Shown here piece by piece: positions 42,946 through 52,228 of a stretch of 64,000 bases of DNA. Position 1 is the first letter of the stretch, and each line of letters begins with the position of its first letter. The DNA is taken from assembly GCF_035653575.1 (NCBI RefSeq), contig NZ_DASRBQ010000124.1, forward strand, positions 55,548-119,547. Direction: 5' to 3'. The notes under the pieces are model-generated. The model ran no database searches. It was not told the origin of the DNA and worked only from the letters and a program-made list of their open reading frames with translations. This stretch comes from Actinocrinis sp035653575. GTDB taxonomy: Bacteria > Actinomycetota > Actinomycetes > Streptomycetales > Catenulisporaceae. The translations under genes and the position numbers were made by a program.

Positions 42946-43812
42946 TCAGAACAGCACCGAGGCGAACTCCGAGACCTCGTGGAAGCCGACCCGCAGGTAC
43001 GCGGCGCGCGCCGGAGCATTGAAGTCGTTGACGTAAAGCGAGACCACGGGGGCGAAGTCGCGCAGCGCGTACTCGACGACCGCGGCCATACCGCCCTCGG
43101 AGATGCGCCGGCCGCGGAACTTCGGATTGACCCAGACCCCCTGGATCTGGCACACCGCCCGGGTCACCGCGCCGATCTCTGCCTTGAACACCACCTCGCC
43201 GCCGTCGATCCAGGCGAAGGCGCGGCCGGCGTTCACCAGTTCGGCAACCCGTTGGCGGTACATCCGCCCGCCGTCCGCGGCCACCGGCGAGACGCCGACC
43301 TCCTCGGTGAACATCGCGATGCAGGCGGGCATGAGCACGTCGAGCTGCGCCGGGTGCACCGGCCGGACCCGGAAGTCCGGGGCCACGGTGGCCGAGGGTT
43401 CGCGCAGCGCCATGACCGGCTGGTTCGGGCGTACCTCGCGCGCCTGGTCCCAGTGCGGGGCCAGGTAGGACCACAGGTCGAGGGTGGGTTCGCGGGGGCC
43501 GACGATGGAGGAGCAGCGCCGCCCCTGCTTGCGCGCCCGGTCGGCGAACGCGCGCACGGCGTCCGGCGTGGCGTTGATCGGCACGAGGTTCGCGCCGGAG
43601 AAGCACAGCGAGGTGAGCCGGCCGTTGGCCGCGTAGCCCCACATTTCGCCGCCGAGCTGCCACGGGTCGAGGCCCGCCGCCTCGACCCGTGAACCGATGA
43701 ACGCGTTGTCTATCGGATCGCGGGCCAGCAACTCCAGGACCTCGTCCAAGTCGCTGTGGTCGAGCACACGCGCGCTCGCGGCGGGACTCAGCAGCCGGCT
43801 CACCACGTTCAT
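42946..43812 (-). CDS. DUF4081 / GNAT N-acetyltransferase
   Basis: A 288-residue cytosolic protein. Residues about 1-140 form the DUF4081 domain (DNAFIGSRVEAAGLDPWQLGGEMWGY). Residues about 145-288 form a GNAT fold with an acetyl-CoA pyrophosphate loop-like segment (VWVNPKFRGRRISEGGMAAVVEYAL) and LYVNDFNAPARAAYLRVGF. This protein follows ispG in Streptomyces and mycobacteria (the Rv2867c type). Its acceptor is unknown. The start is ATG at 43812. It converges with the MGMT-family gene over 31 nt. Confidence 0.9.
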   Translation of the reverse strand: MNVVSRLLSPAASARVLDHSDLDEVLELLARDPIDNAFIGSRVEAAGLDPWQLGGEMWGYAANGRLTSLCFSGANLVPINATPDAVRAFADRARKQGRRCSSIVGPREPTLDLWSYLAPHWDQAREVRPNQPVMALREPSATVAPDFRVRPVHPAQLDVLMPACIAMFTEEVGVSPVAADGGRMYRQRVAELVNAGRAFAWIDGGEVVFKAEIGAVTRAVCQIQGVWVNPKFRGRRISEGGMAAVVEYALRDFAPVVSLYVNDFNAPARAAYLRVGFHEVSEFASVLF

Positions 43813-43984
43813 GCGCGATCTACGCCTCTCACCTGTAGCCCTTAAGGCACACTCTACGGCCTGGAAGGGCCTCGTGGTCCTGAGTACCGGAGGCGAAATA
43901 GTGCGGACGCGGTACCCGGCCTAACCTTGGCTTCACCGAGACCTGATCACGGGTCTGCCGGTCGGATTCGCGGGAAGCAGGGTT

Positions 43985-45139
43985 CTAGCCGACCGCCACT
44001 TCGGGCTCGCCGTCGCCGAGGTCGGCGCCCATCTCCTCGGCCAGTCGCACGGCCTCCTCGACCAGGGTCTCCACGATCTGCGACTCCGGCACGGTCTTGA
44101 TGACCTCGCCCCGCACGAAGATCTGGCCCTTGCCGTTACCGGAGGCGACCCCGAGGTCGGCCTCGCGGGCCTCGCCGGGTCCGTTGACCACGCAGCCCAT
44201 CACCGCCACCCGCAGCGGCACGTTGAGCCCGTCGAGTGCCGCAGAGACCTGGTCGGCCAGGGTGTACACGTCCACCTGCGCGCGTCCGCACGAAGGGCAG
44301 GAGACGATCTCAAGACCGCGCTGGCGTAGCCCGAGCGATTCGAGGATCTGAATGCCGACCTTCACCTCCTCCACGGGAGGCGCCGAGAGGGAAACCCGGA
44401 TGGTGTCGCCGATGCCCTCGGCCAGCAGCGCCCCGAACGCCACCGCCGACTTGATCGTGCCCTGAAACGCCGGACCGGCCTCGGTCACCCCCAGATGCAG
44501 CGGATAGTCACACTGCTGCGCCAGCAGCCGGTAGGCCTGGATCATCACCACCGGGTCGTTGTGCTTCACCGAGATCTTGATGTCCCGGAAGTCGTGCTCC
44601 TCGAACAGCGAGCACTCCCACAGCGCGGACTCCACCAGCGCCTCCGGGGTGGCCTTGCCGTACTTCTCATACAACCGCGGGTCCAGCGACCCGGCGTTCA
44701 CCCCGATCCGGATCGGCACCCCGGCGGCCTTGGCCCGCCGCGCGATCTCCCCGACCTGGTCATCGAACTTGCGGATGTTACCGGGGTTCACCCGCACCGC
44801 CGCGCAGCCCGCGTCGATCGCCGCGAACACGTACTTGGGCTGGAAGTGAATGTCCGCGATCACCGGGATCTGCGACTTCTTGGCGATCTGCGGCAGCGCG
44901 TCCGCGTCGTCCTGCGAGGGGCAGGCCACCCGCACGATCTGACAGCCGGCCGCGGTCAACTGCGCGATCTGCTGCAGCGTGGCGTTGACATCCGCGGTCA
45001 GCGTCGTGGTCATCGACTGCACCGAGACCGGCGCATCCCCGCCCACCGGCACGTTACCCACCATGATCTGCCGGGACTTGCGGCGCGGCGCGAGCGGTTT
45101 GGCCGGAATGGACGGAACACCGAGGGAAACGGCGGTCAT
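43985..45139 (-). CDS. ispG: (E)-4-hydroxy-3-methylbut-2-enyl-diphosphate synthase
   Basis: An iron-sulfur enzyme converting MEcPP to HMBPP, the penultimate step of the MEP isoprenoid pathway, in the cytosol. The 384 residues contain a TIM-barrel part (RQIMVGNVPVGGDAPVSVQSMTTT, RVNPGNI, IRIGVNAGSLD). The [4Fe-4S] ligands lie in the C-terminal part: Cys in EIVSCPSCGRAQVD and in MGCVVNGPGEAREADLG. It follows dxr and rip in the gene order typical for actinobacteria (dxr-rip-ispG-GNAT). A 183-nt gap before it may hold its promoter. Confidence 0.97.
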   Translation of the reverse strand: MTAVSLGVPSIPAKPLAPRRKSRQIMVGNVPVGGDAPVSVQSMTTTLTADVNATLQQIAQLTAAGCQIVRVACPSQDDADALPQIAKKSQIPVIADIHFQPKYVFAAIDAGCAAVRVNPGNIRKFDDQVGEIARRAKAAGVPIRIGVNAGSLDPRLYEKYGKATPEALVESALWECSLFEEHDFRDIKISVKHNDPVVMIQAYRLLAQQCDYPLHLGVTEAGPAFQGTIKSAVAFGALLAEGIGDTIRVSLSAPPVEEVKVGIQILESLGLRQRGLEIVSCPSCGRAQVDVYTLADQVSAALDGLNVPLRVAVMGCVVNGPGEAREADLGVASGNGKGQIFVRGEVIKTVPESQIVETLVEEAVRLAEEMGADLGDGEPEVAVG

Positions 45140-45322
45140 CGTTCGGGCTCTCCCCAGTCTTGGGACGGTGGTTCCTGCGTCAATGGATCAGCGACAAGAG
45201 CAACGCTACGACACATCGACAGCTCTCATTGCACGGCGTCCCTACCCCTTCACCCGATCTTCACCGGCTGTGCGCCGAACGGCACATCCCGCGGGCTGAA
45301 AGGGTCACCCCGGCCGACGCGG

Positions 45323-46531
45323 CTAGGAGGGCAGGCGGATCGGGTTGGTGATGTCCGCCGCCAGCAGCAGCAGGGTGAGGCCGACGAAGACCAGCAGGAA
45401 GGCGTACGCCACCGGCATCAGCTTGTTCAGGTCCACCCGGCCGGGCACGGGCCGGCGCAGCAGCTGGTAGACCCGCTTGCGGCCCTCCTCGTAGAGCAGG
45501 ACCGCGATGTGCCCGCCGTCCAGCGGCAGGATCGGCAGCAGGTTGAACACGCCGATGAACACGTTGATGACCGCGACCAGGGCGAAGAAGCCGGCGAAGC
45601 CGGTCTTGCCGATGATGCTGCCGCTGATCTGGGCCATGCCGACCACGCCGACCGGGGAGTTCGCGGAGCGCTGGGTGTGGTCGACGGTGGAGGTGAACAG
45701 CTTCGGGATCGCGGCCGGGATGGAGCCGAGGCCCTTGAAGGTGCCGACGATCGAGCTGCCGAACTGCCGCCCGCTGTAGGCCGCGGCCGAGACCGGGTTC
45801 TCGTGCTGGGTGTAAGCGTTCTGGCCCAGCCCGACCAGGCTGCCGGGGGCGGTGTGCCCGTCGGGGTAGGTGACCGATTTCACGCCGATCGGCACGATCG
45901 TGGTGGAGCGCCGCACGCCCTGCGGATCGGTGTACTCGATCGTCGCGGGCTGATTCGCCGGCAGCCGGTGCAGGGCGGTGGCCAGGTCGTCGAAGGTCGC
46001 GATGTGCTTGCCGTCGATCGAGGTGATCAGGTCGCCGGTGGCGAGCCCGGCGGCGGCCGCCGGGGACTGCTTCGCGCCGGCCGTGCAGGTGTCCTGCGGC
46101 GTGCCGTCAGACGTTAGGCAGGCGGCGACCTGGCCGACCCTGGGCGCGGTGTCCGCCTTCTGCACGCCGAACAGCATCGGGGTGAGGAAGAACAGCACCA
46201 GCGCGATCAGGAAGTGGGTCAGCGACCCGGCGGAGAGGGTGAGCAGCCGCATCCGGGCCGGCTTGTTCTTGAGCGCGCGGTCCTCGTCCCCCGGCTCGAT
46301 CTCGTCCAGATCGGTCATCCCGACGATCTTGACGTAGCCGCCGGCCGGGATCGCCTTGATCCCGTACTCGGTCTCGCCGCGCCGGAACGACCACAGCCGG
46401 GTGCCGAAGCCGACGAAGAACTCGGTGACCTTGCCGCCGGACCAGCGCGCGCACACCATGTGCCCGGCCTCGTGCAGCACGATCGAGATGAGCAGCGCCA
46501 CCACGAACAGCAGCGCGCCGAGGACGTTCAC
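45323..46531 (-). CDS. rip: M50 site-2 protease (Rip1/RseP family)
   Basis: An intramembrane zinc metalloprotease that cleaves anti-sigma factors or other membrane proteins. In 402 residues the first transmembrane helix carries HEAGH (His20, Glu21, His24). A PDZ domain lies near residues 135-215 (SPAAAAGLATGDLITSIDGK). The second zinc-ligand motif is FNLLPILPLDGGHIAVLL near residue 335, followed by two hydrophobic helices at the C-terminus. The GTG start at 46531 gives a direct transmembrane N-terminus. It sits between dxr and ispG as Rip1 does in mycobacteria. Its substrates are not encoded visibly nearby. Confidence 0.95.
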   Translation of the reverse strand: MNVLGALLFVVALLISIVLHEAGHMVCARWSGGKVTEFFVGFGTRLWSFRRGETEYGIKAIPAGGYVKIVGMTDLDEIEPGDEDRALKNKPARMRLLTLSAGSLTHFLIALVLFFLTPMLFGVQKADTAPRVGQVAACLTSDGTPQDTCTAGAKQSPAAAAGLATGDLITSIDGKHIATFDDLATALHRLPANQPATIEYTDPQGVRRSTTIVPIGVKSVTYPDGHTAPGSLVGLGQNAYTQHENPVSAAAYSGRQFGSSIVGTFKGLGSIPAAIPKLFTSTVDHTQRSANSPVGVVGMAQISGSIIGKTGFAGFFALVAVINVFIGVFNLLPILPLDGGHIAVLLYEEGRKRVYQLLRRPVPGRVDLNKLMPVAYAFLLVFVGLTLLLLAADITNPIRLPS

Positions 46532-46696
46532 GCCGGGAAACCGCCTTCATCGTCGAGTGGTACTGCACGCAACCTGCCGGACCCGAGTCTCGTGCCCCGC
46601 ACCCGGACACGGCAAAACCGGGTGTCTCCCGGACAGACGTACGCGGGAAGCGGGAAAGTTCCAGACCGCTCGCGGCCTGGATCTTCTCCTGCGAGC

Positions 46697-47938
46697 CTAC
46701 CCGCTGACCGCCGAACCGGTGAGCTCTTCGGCGCGGGCCCTGGACCAGCGGTCCGCCTCGAGCACCGCCTCCAGCGTCGCGGCCTCGGCCGACTGCGCGC
46801 GGTCGGCGTGCTCGGCGACCACGGCCGCGATGGTGTCCACGATCCCGGTGAACGGCAGCCGCCCGCCCAGGAACGCCGCGACGCACGCCTCGTTCGCGCC
46901 GTTGAACACCGCCGGGAAGGTGCCGCCGGCCTTTCCGACCTGCTTGGCCAGGCTCACGGCCGGGAAGGCCTGCTCGTCCAGCGGGAAGAACTCCCAGCTC
47001 GCGGCCTTGGTCCAGTCGCAGGCCGGGGCGGCGTCGGCGACCCGGTGCGGCCAGCCCATGGCCAGCGCGATCGGGATGCGCATGTCCGGCGGCGAGGCCT
47101 GCGCGATCGTGGAGCCGTCCGCGAACTCGACCATGGAGTGCACGATCGACTGCGGGTGCACCACCACCTCGATCCGGTCGAACGGGATGTCGTAGAGCAG
47201 ATGCGCCTCGATGACCTCAAGGCCCTTATTCACCAGCGTCGCCGAGTTGATCGTGACCAGCGGGCCCATCGCCCAGGTCGGGTGCGCCAGCGCCTGCTGC
47301 GGCGTCACGTCGGCCAGCTCCTCGCGGGCCCGGCCGCGGAACGGGCCGCCGCTGGCGGTCACGATCAGCCGGCGCACCTCGTCGGCAGTGCCGCCGCGCA
47401 GGCACTGGGCCAGCGCGGAGTGCTCGGAGTCCACCGCGACGATCTGGCCGGGCCTGGCCAGCGAGGTGACCAGGTCACCGCCGATGATCAGGGACTCCTT
47501 GTTGGCCAGGGCCAAGGTACGGCCGCTGCGCAGCGCGGCGAGGGTGGCCTTCAGCCCGGCGGCGCCGTCGATGCCGTTGAGCACCACGTCGCAGTCCAGC
47601 GTGGCCAGCTCGGCCCCGGCGTCCGGGCCGGTGACGATCTTCGGCAGCCGGTAGCCGCCGGTCGGGTAGCCGCGGCGCTGCGCCTCGGCGTAGAAGGCGA
47701 GTTGGAGATCCTGCGCGGCGGTGGCCCTGGCGACGGCGACGACCTCGACTTCGAGGTCGAGCGCCTGCTGCGCCAGCAGCGTGGCGTTCTTCCCCCCGGC
47801 GGCGAGGGCGACGACGCGGAACCGGCCGGGGTTGCGGGTGATCACGTCGACGGCCTGGGTGCCGATCGAACCGGTCGAGCCGAGGATGACGATCCGCCGC
47901 GGGTGGTCGATGAGGCTGCTGCTGCTCGCTTCGCTCAT
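46697..47938 (-). CDS. dxr: 1-deoxy-D-xylulose 5-phosphate reductoisomerase
   Basis: The first committed enzyme of the MEP isoprenoid pathway; it uses NADPH and a divalent metal. The 413 residues contain the NADPH motif GSTGSIG at 20-26, then ALANKESLIIGG, ASGGPFRG, LAHPTWAMGPLVTINSATLVNKGLEVIEAH (substrate/metal region) and a C-terminal helical domain. ATG at 47938 is preferred because homologues begin close to the NADPH motif; ATG at 47947 would add three residues. Only 39 nt separate it from the divergent DUF4190 gene, so their promoters must overlap. It heads the dxr-rip-ispG block. Confidence 0.96.
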   Translation of the reverse strand: MSEASSSSLIDHPRRIVILGSTGSIGTQAVDVITRNPGRFRVVALAAGGKNATLLAQQALDLEVEVVAVARATAAQDLQLAFYAEAQRRGYPTGGYRLPKIVTGPDAGAELATLDCDVVLNGIDGAAGLKATLAALRSGRTLALANKESLIIGGDLVTSLARPGQIVAVDSEHSALAQCLRGGTADEVRRLIVTASGGPFRGRAREELADVTPQQALAHPTWAMGPLVTINSATLVNKGLEVIEAHLLYDIPFDRIEVVVHPQSIVHSMVEFADGSTIAQASPPDMRIPIALAMGWPHRVADAAPACDWTKAASWEFFPLDEQAFPAVSLAKQVGKAGGTFPAVFNGANEACVAAFLGGRLPFTGIVDTIAAVVAEHADRAQSAEAATLEAVLEADRWSRARAEELTGSAVSG

Positions 47939-47965
47939 GGGCGCCATTGTTCCGCACCCGCTTGG

Positions 47966-47980
47966 TAGGGTCGCGCCGTG
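47966..47980 (+). promoter_or_regulatory. Predicted leaderless start of the DUF4190 gene
   Basis: TAGGGT at 47966-47971 is exactly 6 nt before the GTG at 47978. There is no Shine-Dalgarno sequence and no clear -35 hexamer. The site lies in the 39-nt gap to dxr, so transcription complexes on the two genes could interfere. Confidence 0.35.
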
Positions 47981-48505
47981 TCTGAACAGGCCCCGTCGCC
48001 CTGGGATCCGCAGCCGGACCCGCCGCAGCAACCCCTCGTCCCGCCGGGCGCCTTTCCTCCGCCGCCGGGGACCCAGTACGGCGGCTTCCAATACGGGGGC
48101 GCTCCGCAGGCAGCCAGTGGTCAGTACCCGCAGTATCCGGGGATGCCGTACCCGTCGAACTACGGCCAGTACGGCCCCGGTCCGTACGGGTCTGGCATGG
48201 CCGCGTACGGGCCGCCGCCCGGCACCAGCGGCATGGCGATCGCGTCGCTGGTCCTCGGCATCTGCGGCTTCTTCTGCGTCACGCCGTTGATCGGGCTCGG
48301 GCTCGGCATCGGCGCGCTGGTGCAGACCTCGAAGACGCGGCAGGCCGGGAGGGGCCTGGCCATCGCCGGAATCATCCTGTCCGCGGCCTGGATCCTGCTC
48401 GCGGCGCTGCTGATCGCCACCGGGCATTTCCACTTCACCGAGGGAGGCAGCGGCTCGGATCCGTCCAACGGGTCGACGCAGGGGCCGAACGGTACCTCGG
48501 CCTAA
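47978..48505 (+). CDS. DUF4190 membrane protein with Pro/Gly/Tyr-rich arm
   Basis: A 175-residue protein. Residues 1-83 are disordered and Pro/Gln/Gly/Tyr-rich. Residues 85-145 contain the DUF4190 pattern MAIASLVLGICGFFCVTPLIGLGLGIGALVQTSK, then GRGLAIAGIILSAAWILLAALLIA, giving two transmembrane helices. A short Ser/Gly/Asn-rich tail follows. The GTG start has no Shine-Dalgarno site but a -10-like TAGGGT 6 nt upstream. DUF4190 has no established function. The protein shares general style with the one at 31262-31948. Confidence 0.85.
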   Translation: MSEQAPSPWDPQPDPPQQPLVPPGAFPPPPGTQYGGFQYGGAPQAASGQYPQYPGMPYPSNYGQYGPGPYGSGMAAYGPPPGTSGMAIASLVLGICGFFCVTPLIGLGLGIGALVQTSKTRQAGRGLAIAGIILSAAWILLAALLIATGHFHFTEGGSGSDPSNGSTQGPNGTSA

Positions 48506-48507
48506 GG

Positions 48508-48554
48508 CAGTGCTGCCGAAAAACAGTGCCGCTGAAAAACGGTGCCGCTGACCT
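48508..48554 (+). repeat. 16-bp tandem repeat (2.7 copies)
   Basis: Units of CAGTGCCGCTGAAAAA type repeat after the DUF4190 stop codon, each with an AAAAA run, which is unusual in this GC-rich DNA. The third unit is partial (CGGTGCCGCTGACCT). It lies between two convergent genes, so it may act as a transcription stop region. Confidence 0.6.
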
Positions 48555-48567
48555 ACCTGACCGCCTG

Positions 48568-50031
48568 TCAGAGGTCGAGGCCGGTCAGCACCATCACGCG
48601 CTCGTAGGTGTAGTCGTCCATCGCGTACTTGACGCCCTCTCGCCCGACGCCTGAGCCCTTCGCACCGCCGTAAGGCATCTGATCGGCGCGGTAACTCGGC
48701 GCGTCGCCGATGATCACGCCGCCGACTTCCAGCTCGCTGTGAGCACGGAACGCCGCTTGGATGTCGTGCGTGAACACGCCGGCCTGCAGCCCGAAGGCCG
48801 AGTCATTGACCGCGGCGAAGGCCGCCGCGGTGTCGTCCACCTGCTGCACGACGAGCACCGGGCCGAAGACCTCCTCGCAGACGACCTTGGCGTCTGACGG
48901 GGCGTCGACTATGACCGTCGGGGCATAGGCCGAGACCTCGCGGGTGCCGCCGACGAGCACCTTCGCCCCGGCCGCCACCGCCTCCTCGACCCACTGCTCG
49001 ACCCGGATCGCCGCCTGCTCGCTGATCATCGGGCCGACGTCGGTCGCCGGGTCGTTCGGGTCACCGGTCTTCTGCGCGGCCACCGCGTCGACCAGCTTGG
49101 GCAGCAGCCGGTCGTAAACGGAGCGGTCCACGATCACCCGCTGCACCGAGATGCAGGACTGCCCGGCCTGGTAGTTCGAGTAGGTGGCGATGCGGGAGGC
49201 GGCCCAGTCCAGATCCTGCTCGCTCGAGTAGTCACCGAGCACCACGGCCGCCGCGTTCCCGCCGAGCTCCAGCGTGATGTGCTTGTGCGGCGCCGCCTGC
49301 TGGATCATCGCCCCGACCGGGCCGGAGCCGGTGAAGGAGATGACGGGCAGCCGCGGGTCGCCGGTCAGGTCCGCCATCTGGTCGTTGGGCACCGGCAGGA
49401 TCGACCAGGATCCGGCCGGCAGGTCGGTCTCGGCCAGCAGTTCGCCGAGCAGGAGCGCGGAGAGCGGGGTGGCCGGGGCGGGCTTGAGGATGATCGGCGC
49501 GCCGACCGCGATCGCCGGGGCCACCTTGTGCGCGACCAGGTTCAGCGGGAAGTTGAACGGCGCGATGCCGAGCACCGGGCCCTTGGGGAAGCGGCGCACG
49601 ATCGCGAGCCGGCCGGCCGCCGCGGCGTCGGTGTCGAGGCGCTGGAGCTCCCCGGCGAAGCGGCGGGCCTCCTCGGCGGCCCAGCGGAACACCGAGACGG
49701 CGCGGCCGACCTCGCCCTTCGACCACTTGAGCGGCTTGCCGTTCTCCGCGGTGATCAGCCGCGCGATCTCGTCGGCGCGCTCGGCGAGGCGCTTGGAGAC
49801 ATGGTCCAGGGCGGCGGCGCGGGCATGCGCGGGCAGGGCGGCGGCCGGCTTGGCCGCCGCCTCGGCCGCCGCGACCGCCTGCTCGATCTGCGCGCGGGTC
49901 GGCAGCGAGACCGCCGCCAGCCGCGAGCCGTCGTACGGCCGCGTCACCTCAAGCGTCGCCTCGCCGGTCGCCGGGCTTCCGGCCAGCCAGAACGGACGCG
50001 GGTCGGTCGCAACAGTCATCGTCGGCTCCAT
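48568..50031 (-). CDS. Aldehyde dehydrogenase family protein
   Basis: A 487-residue NAD(P)-dependent aldehyde dehydrogenase. APFNFPLNLVAHK (157-169) and KPAPATPLS (183-191) bind the cofactor. Glu256 in LELGGNA is the general base, and Cys293 in QAGQSC is the nucleophile. The C-terminal ends MPYGGAKGSGVGREG. The sequence lacks the ESSA-type or MMSDH signatures that would fix the substrate; it is nearest in style to succinate-semialdehyde/lactaldehyde-type enzymes. ATG at 50031 is taken, and a second ATG 12 nt downstream is possible. It is 2.5 kb from the polyamine block and on the opposite strand to gabT, so a GABA-catabolic role (SSADH) is possible but unproven. Confidence 0.9.
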   Translation of the reverse strand: MEPTMTVATDPRPFWLAGSPATGEATLEVTRPYDGSRLAAVSLPTRAQIEQAVAAAEAAAKPAAALPAHARAAALDHVSKRLAERADEIARLITAENGKPLKWSKGEVGRAVSVFRWAAEEARRFAGELQRLDTDAAAAGRLAIVRRFPKGPVLGIAPFNFPLNLVAHKVAPAIAVGAPIILKPAPATPLSALLLGELLAETDLPAGSWSILPVPNDQMADLTGDPRLPVISFTGSGPVGAMIQQAAPHKHITLELGGNAAAVVLGDYSSEQDLDWAASRIATYSNYQAGQSCISVQRVIVDRSVYDRLLPKLVDAVAAQKTGDPNDPATDVGPMISEQAAIRVEQWVEEAVAAGAKVLVGGTREVSAYAPTVIVDAPSDAKVVCEEVFGPVLVVQQVDDTAAAFAAVNDSAFGLQAGVFTHDIQAAFRAHSELEVGGVIIGDAPSYRADQMPYGGAKGSGVGREGVKYAMDDYTYERVMVLTGLDL

Positions 50032-50170
50032 CGCTGTGTGTCTTCACTGCGCCAGGACAGCACTCTTCCGCTTCACCCTAGGTCGGCCGGTCAGTGCGCG
50101 TCGCCCTACACCTTGCCGCCGATTTCCGGCCTGGACCGGGCAACCTGACAGCCCGCCCGGCCTCAGCGCT

Positions 50171-52228
50171 CTACCCGCGCAGGTTCACCAGAACCGGGGG
50201 CGTGCGGATGCCGTCCGGAGTGGCGAGCGAGATCAGCGCGTGTCCGGTCGGAACGTCGTTGATGATCTCCGAGGCCGACCAGACCGGCCGCTCGATCGCC
50301 CTGGTCGCGACCGAGCGCGAGTACTCCACCGCGGTGTTGCCGGTGATCGACTGGATGACCGACTTCTCCTTCTTGCCTCCGGGCGTGGAGATATGTCCGG
50401 AGCCGGTAGTCGTGGACGAGCCGGTCGTCACGGTGGTCTCGGCCGACCACTGGGTGCCCCAGTACTCGGCGAAGTAGCGCGCGTCCTGCGGCTCGACCCC
50501 GGCGAATACCGCCTTGCAGCCGGTGCCGGTGAACACCGCGGAGCGCAGGTGCTCGGGGAACTGGCCCATCGACTGCGTCAGCAGCACTATCCCGGCGTTC
50601 GCGGCACGCGCGCGCTGCAATCCCTGGACGACGTATTCGTCCACGAAACGGCCGGCCTCGTCCACGACCAGGCCCTTGAACACCGAGCGATCCGCGTCCG
50701 GCGCCGCGACGACCTGTACGAACTGTGCGATGGCCAGCCGGGCGAGGATGCGCGCTGCCTGCGGCGAGCTGCCCTCGGGCAGGGCGATGCGCACACGCGT
50801 CGGCCGGTTGATCTCGCGCATGGAGAAACGGCGCGAGCGGCCGTCGAAGAGGTCGATCAACGCCGGGCGGTCGAGCAGCCGCAGCCGTTCGTTGAGCAGC
50901 TGGACCGGGCTGTCGCGCAGCACCGCGTCGATGAGCTCACGCAGCGTCGGGTAGCGCGATTCGCGCTCGTGGAAGCCGGAGATCACCGCGTACAGCGCGT
51001 TGCGGGCGGCCGAGTCGGCGGCCGGATCGCGGTGCGCGGTCTCCGGCGGCAGCACCGCGCCGGCCAGCCGATCCGCCGCCTCGTCCGGGCTCGACGCGCC
51101 GCCGAACAGGTCGAAGCCCCAGTTTGACCGGTCGTCCGGCGCCGCGTCTGGGCGCCGGTTCGGGTCGATGTCGATGTCGAAGAAGCCGGGCAGCACCGCG
51201 GGCCCGAACGCCGAGCCGGTCGGGTCGATCACCACCACCGAGGCCAGGCCGACAAGGGTCTGCAGGCCGAGCAGCTCGATGATCGGCCGGGCGAAGGACC
51301 GGGTCTTGCCGGATCCCGGCGGGCCGACCACGAGCATCGAGGTGCGCAGCACCTCGGTGTCGAGCGCGAACCATTGGTTCTGGTGCGTCGCCGGGTTGCG
51401 GGGCGTCGCGACGGCGACGCCGAGCCGGGCCTGACCCGTTATCAGGTCGTGCTGAACCAGCCGGGGAACCGGCAGGTCGCGCTGACGGGATTCGTGCACG
51501 AACGCCGCGCCGCCGTACTCCTCGATCTGCTCGGCGACCGGCCGCAGCCGCTCCCGGCTCTCCCCGGACTGCGCGGAGCGCGCCGACTGCTGCACGACGC
51601 GGGCGACGCGTACGTAGTCGACGTCGGTCAGCTCGCCCTCGGCCAGTTCCTCGTCGAGGCGGCGCGCGGCCGAGTCGTAACCGGCCTGCCGCAGGTCCTT
51701 CCACAGGTCGGGGCGGGCAGGCGGCGGCGCCGGCGCGGTTTTCGCCTCCGGCCGGTACCTGGCCCACAGATGCCGCAGCGCGATCAGCCATTTGCCGTAG
51801 CTGCCGCAGATCACGACGAGCACGACGAGGTAGATGATCCGGGCCACGCCGACGGACAGGCCGATCGCGGTGAGCAGGTACCCGGCCGGCAGAATCAGCG
51901 CGATGTACAGGATCGGCAGCGCGATCAGGGCATTGCGCACCCGCCGCCAGAGCGTGGGGTCGAGCGGCCCGGGTCGGCCCGAGCCGTCGGCTTCGGGGTC
52001 GCGGCCATAGGCGAAGACGCCGGGCAGGTCGAGGACGCGCGGGCCGTGTACCCAGCCGAGCAGGTCGGGTCGGGTCTGGTCGGTCCACGACGTGCCGTCC
52101 CAGTAGCGCACCTGCGCCGCGCCGCTCGGGCAGGGATACCAGCCCTCGCGCATGCCGTGCCCGTGCCCGTGACGCTCTTCCTGTCCAGCACTCTGGGCCG
52201 GGACGACCGGACCGTCATGCACCGCCAC
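50171..52228 (-). CDS. DUF2510 - transmembrane - VirD4/TraG-like ATPase
   Basis: A 685-residue membrane ATPase. From the GTG at 52228 (GGGAG upstream), residues 29-51 form a DUF2510 domain (WYPCPSGAAQVRYWDGTSWTDQT). Two transmembrane helices lie at about 99-124 and 128-145. A helical linker follows (about 180-245), then a FtsK/VirD4-type motor with Walker A GPPGSGKT at 302-309 and Walker B VFKGLVVDEAGR. The order matches conjugative coupling proteins of the VirD4/TraD class, yet no relaxase, pilus or integration gene is near. The long in-frame extension to 52414 is not needed. DNA or protein substrates are unknown, and it may be a chromosomal orphan as in other actinobacteria. Confidence 0.8.
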   Translation of the reverse strand: MAVHDGPVVPAQSAGQEERHGHGHGMREGWYPCPSGAAQVRYWDGTSWTDQTRPDLLGWVHGPRVLDLPGVFAYGRDPEADGSGRPGPLDPTLWRRVRNALIALPILYIALILPAGYLLTAIGLSVGVARIIYLVVLVVICGSYGKWLIALRHLWARYRPEAKTAPAPPPARPDLWKDLRQAGYDSAARRLDEELAEGELTDVDYVRVARVVQQSARSAQSGESRERLRPVAEQIEEYGGAAFVHESRQRDLPVPRLVQHDLITGQARLGVAVATPRNPATHQNQWFALDTEVLRTSMLVVGPPGSGKTRSFARPIIELLGLQTLVGLASVVVIDPTGSAFGPAVLPGFFDIDIDPNRRPDAAPDDRSNWGFDLFGGASSPDEAADRLAGAVLPPETAHRDPAADSAARNALYAVISGFHERESRYPTLRELIDAVLRDSPVQLLNERLRLLDRPALIDLFDGRSRRFSMREINRPTRVRIALPEGSSPQAARILARLAIAQFVQVVAAPDADRSVFKGLVVDEAGRFVDEYVVQGLQRARAANAGIVLLTQSMGQFPEHLRSAVFTGTGCKAVFAGVEPQDARYFAEYWGTQWSAETTVTTGSSTTTGSGHISTPGGKKEKSVIQSITGNTAVEYSRSVATRAIERPVWSASEIINDVPTGHALISLATPDGIRTPPVLVNLRG

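Noticed and set aside
50171..52228. Integrative conjugative element or plasmid transfer region
   Set aside because: Only the coupling-like ATPase is present; no relaxase, integrase, att repeats or replication gene on either side.
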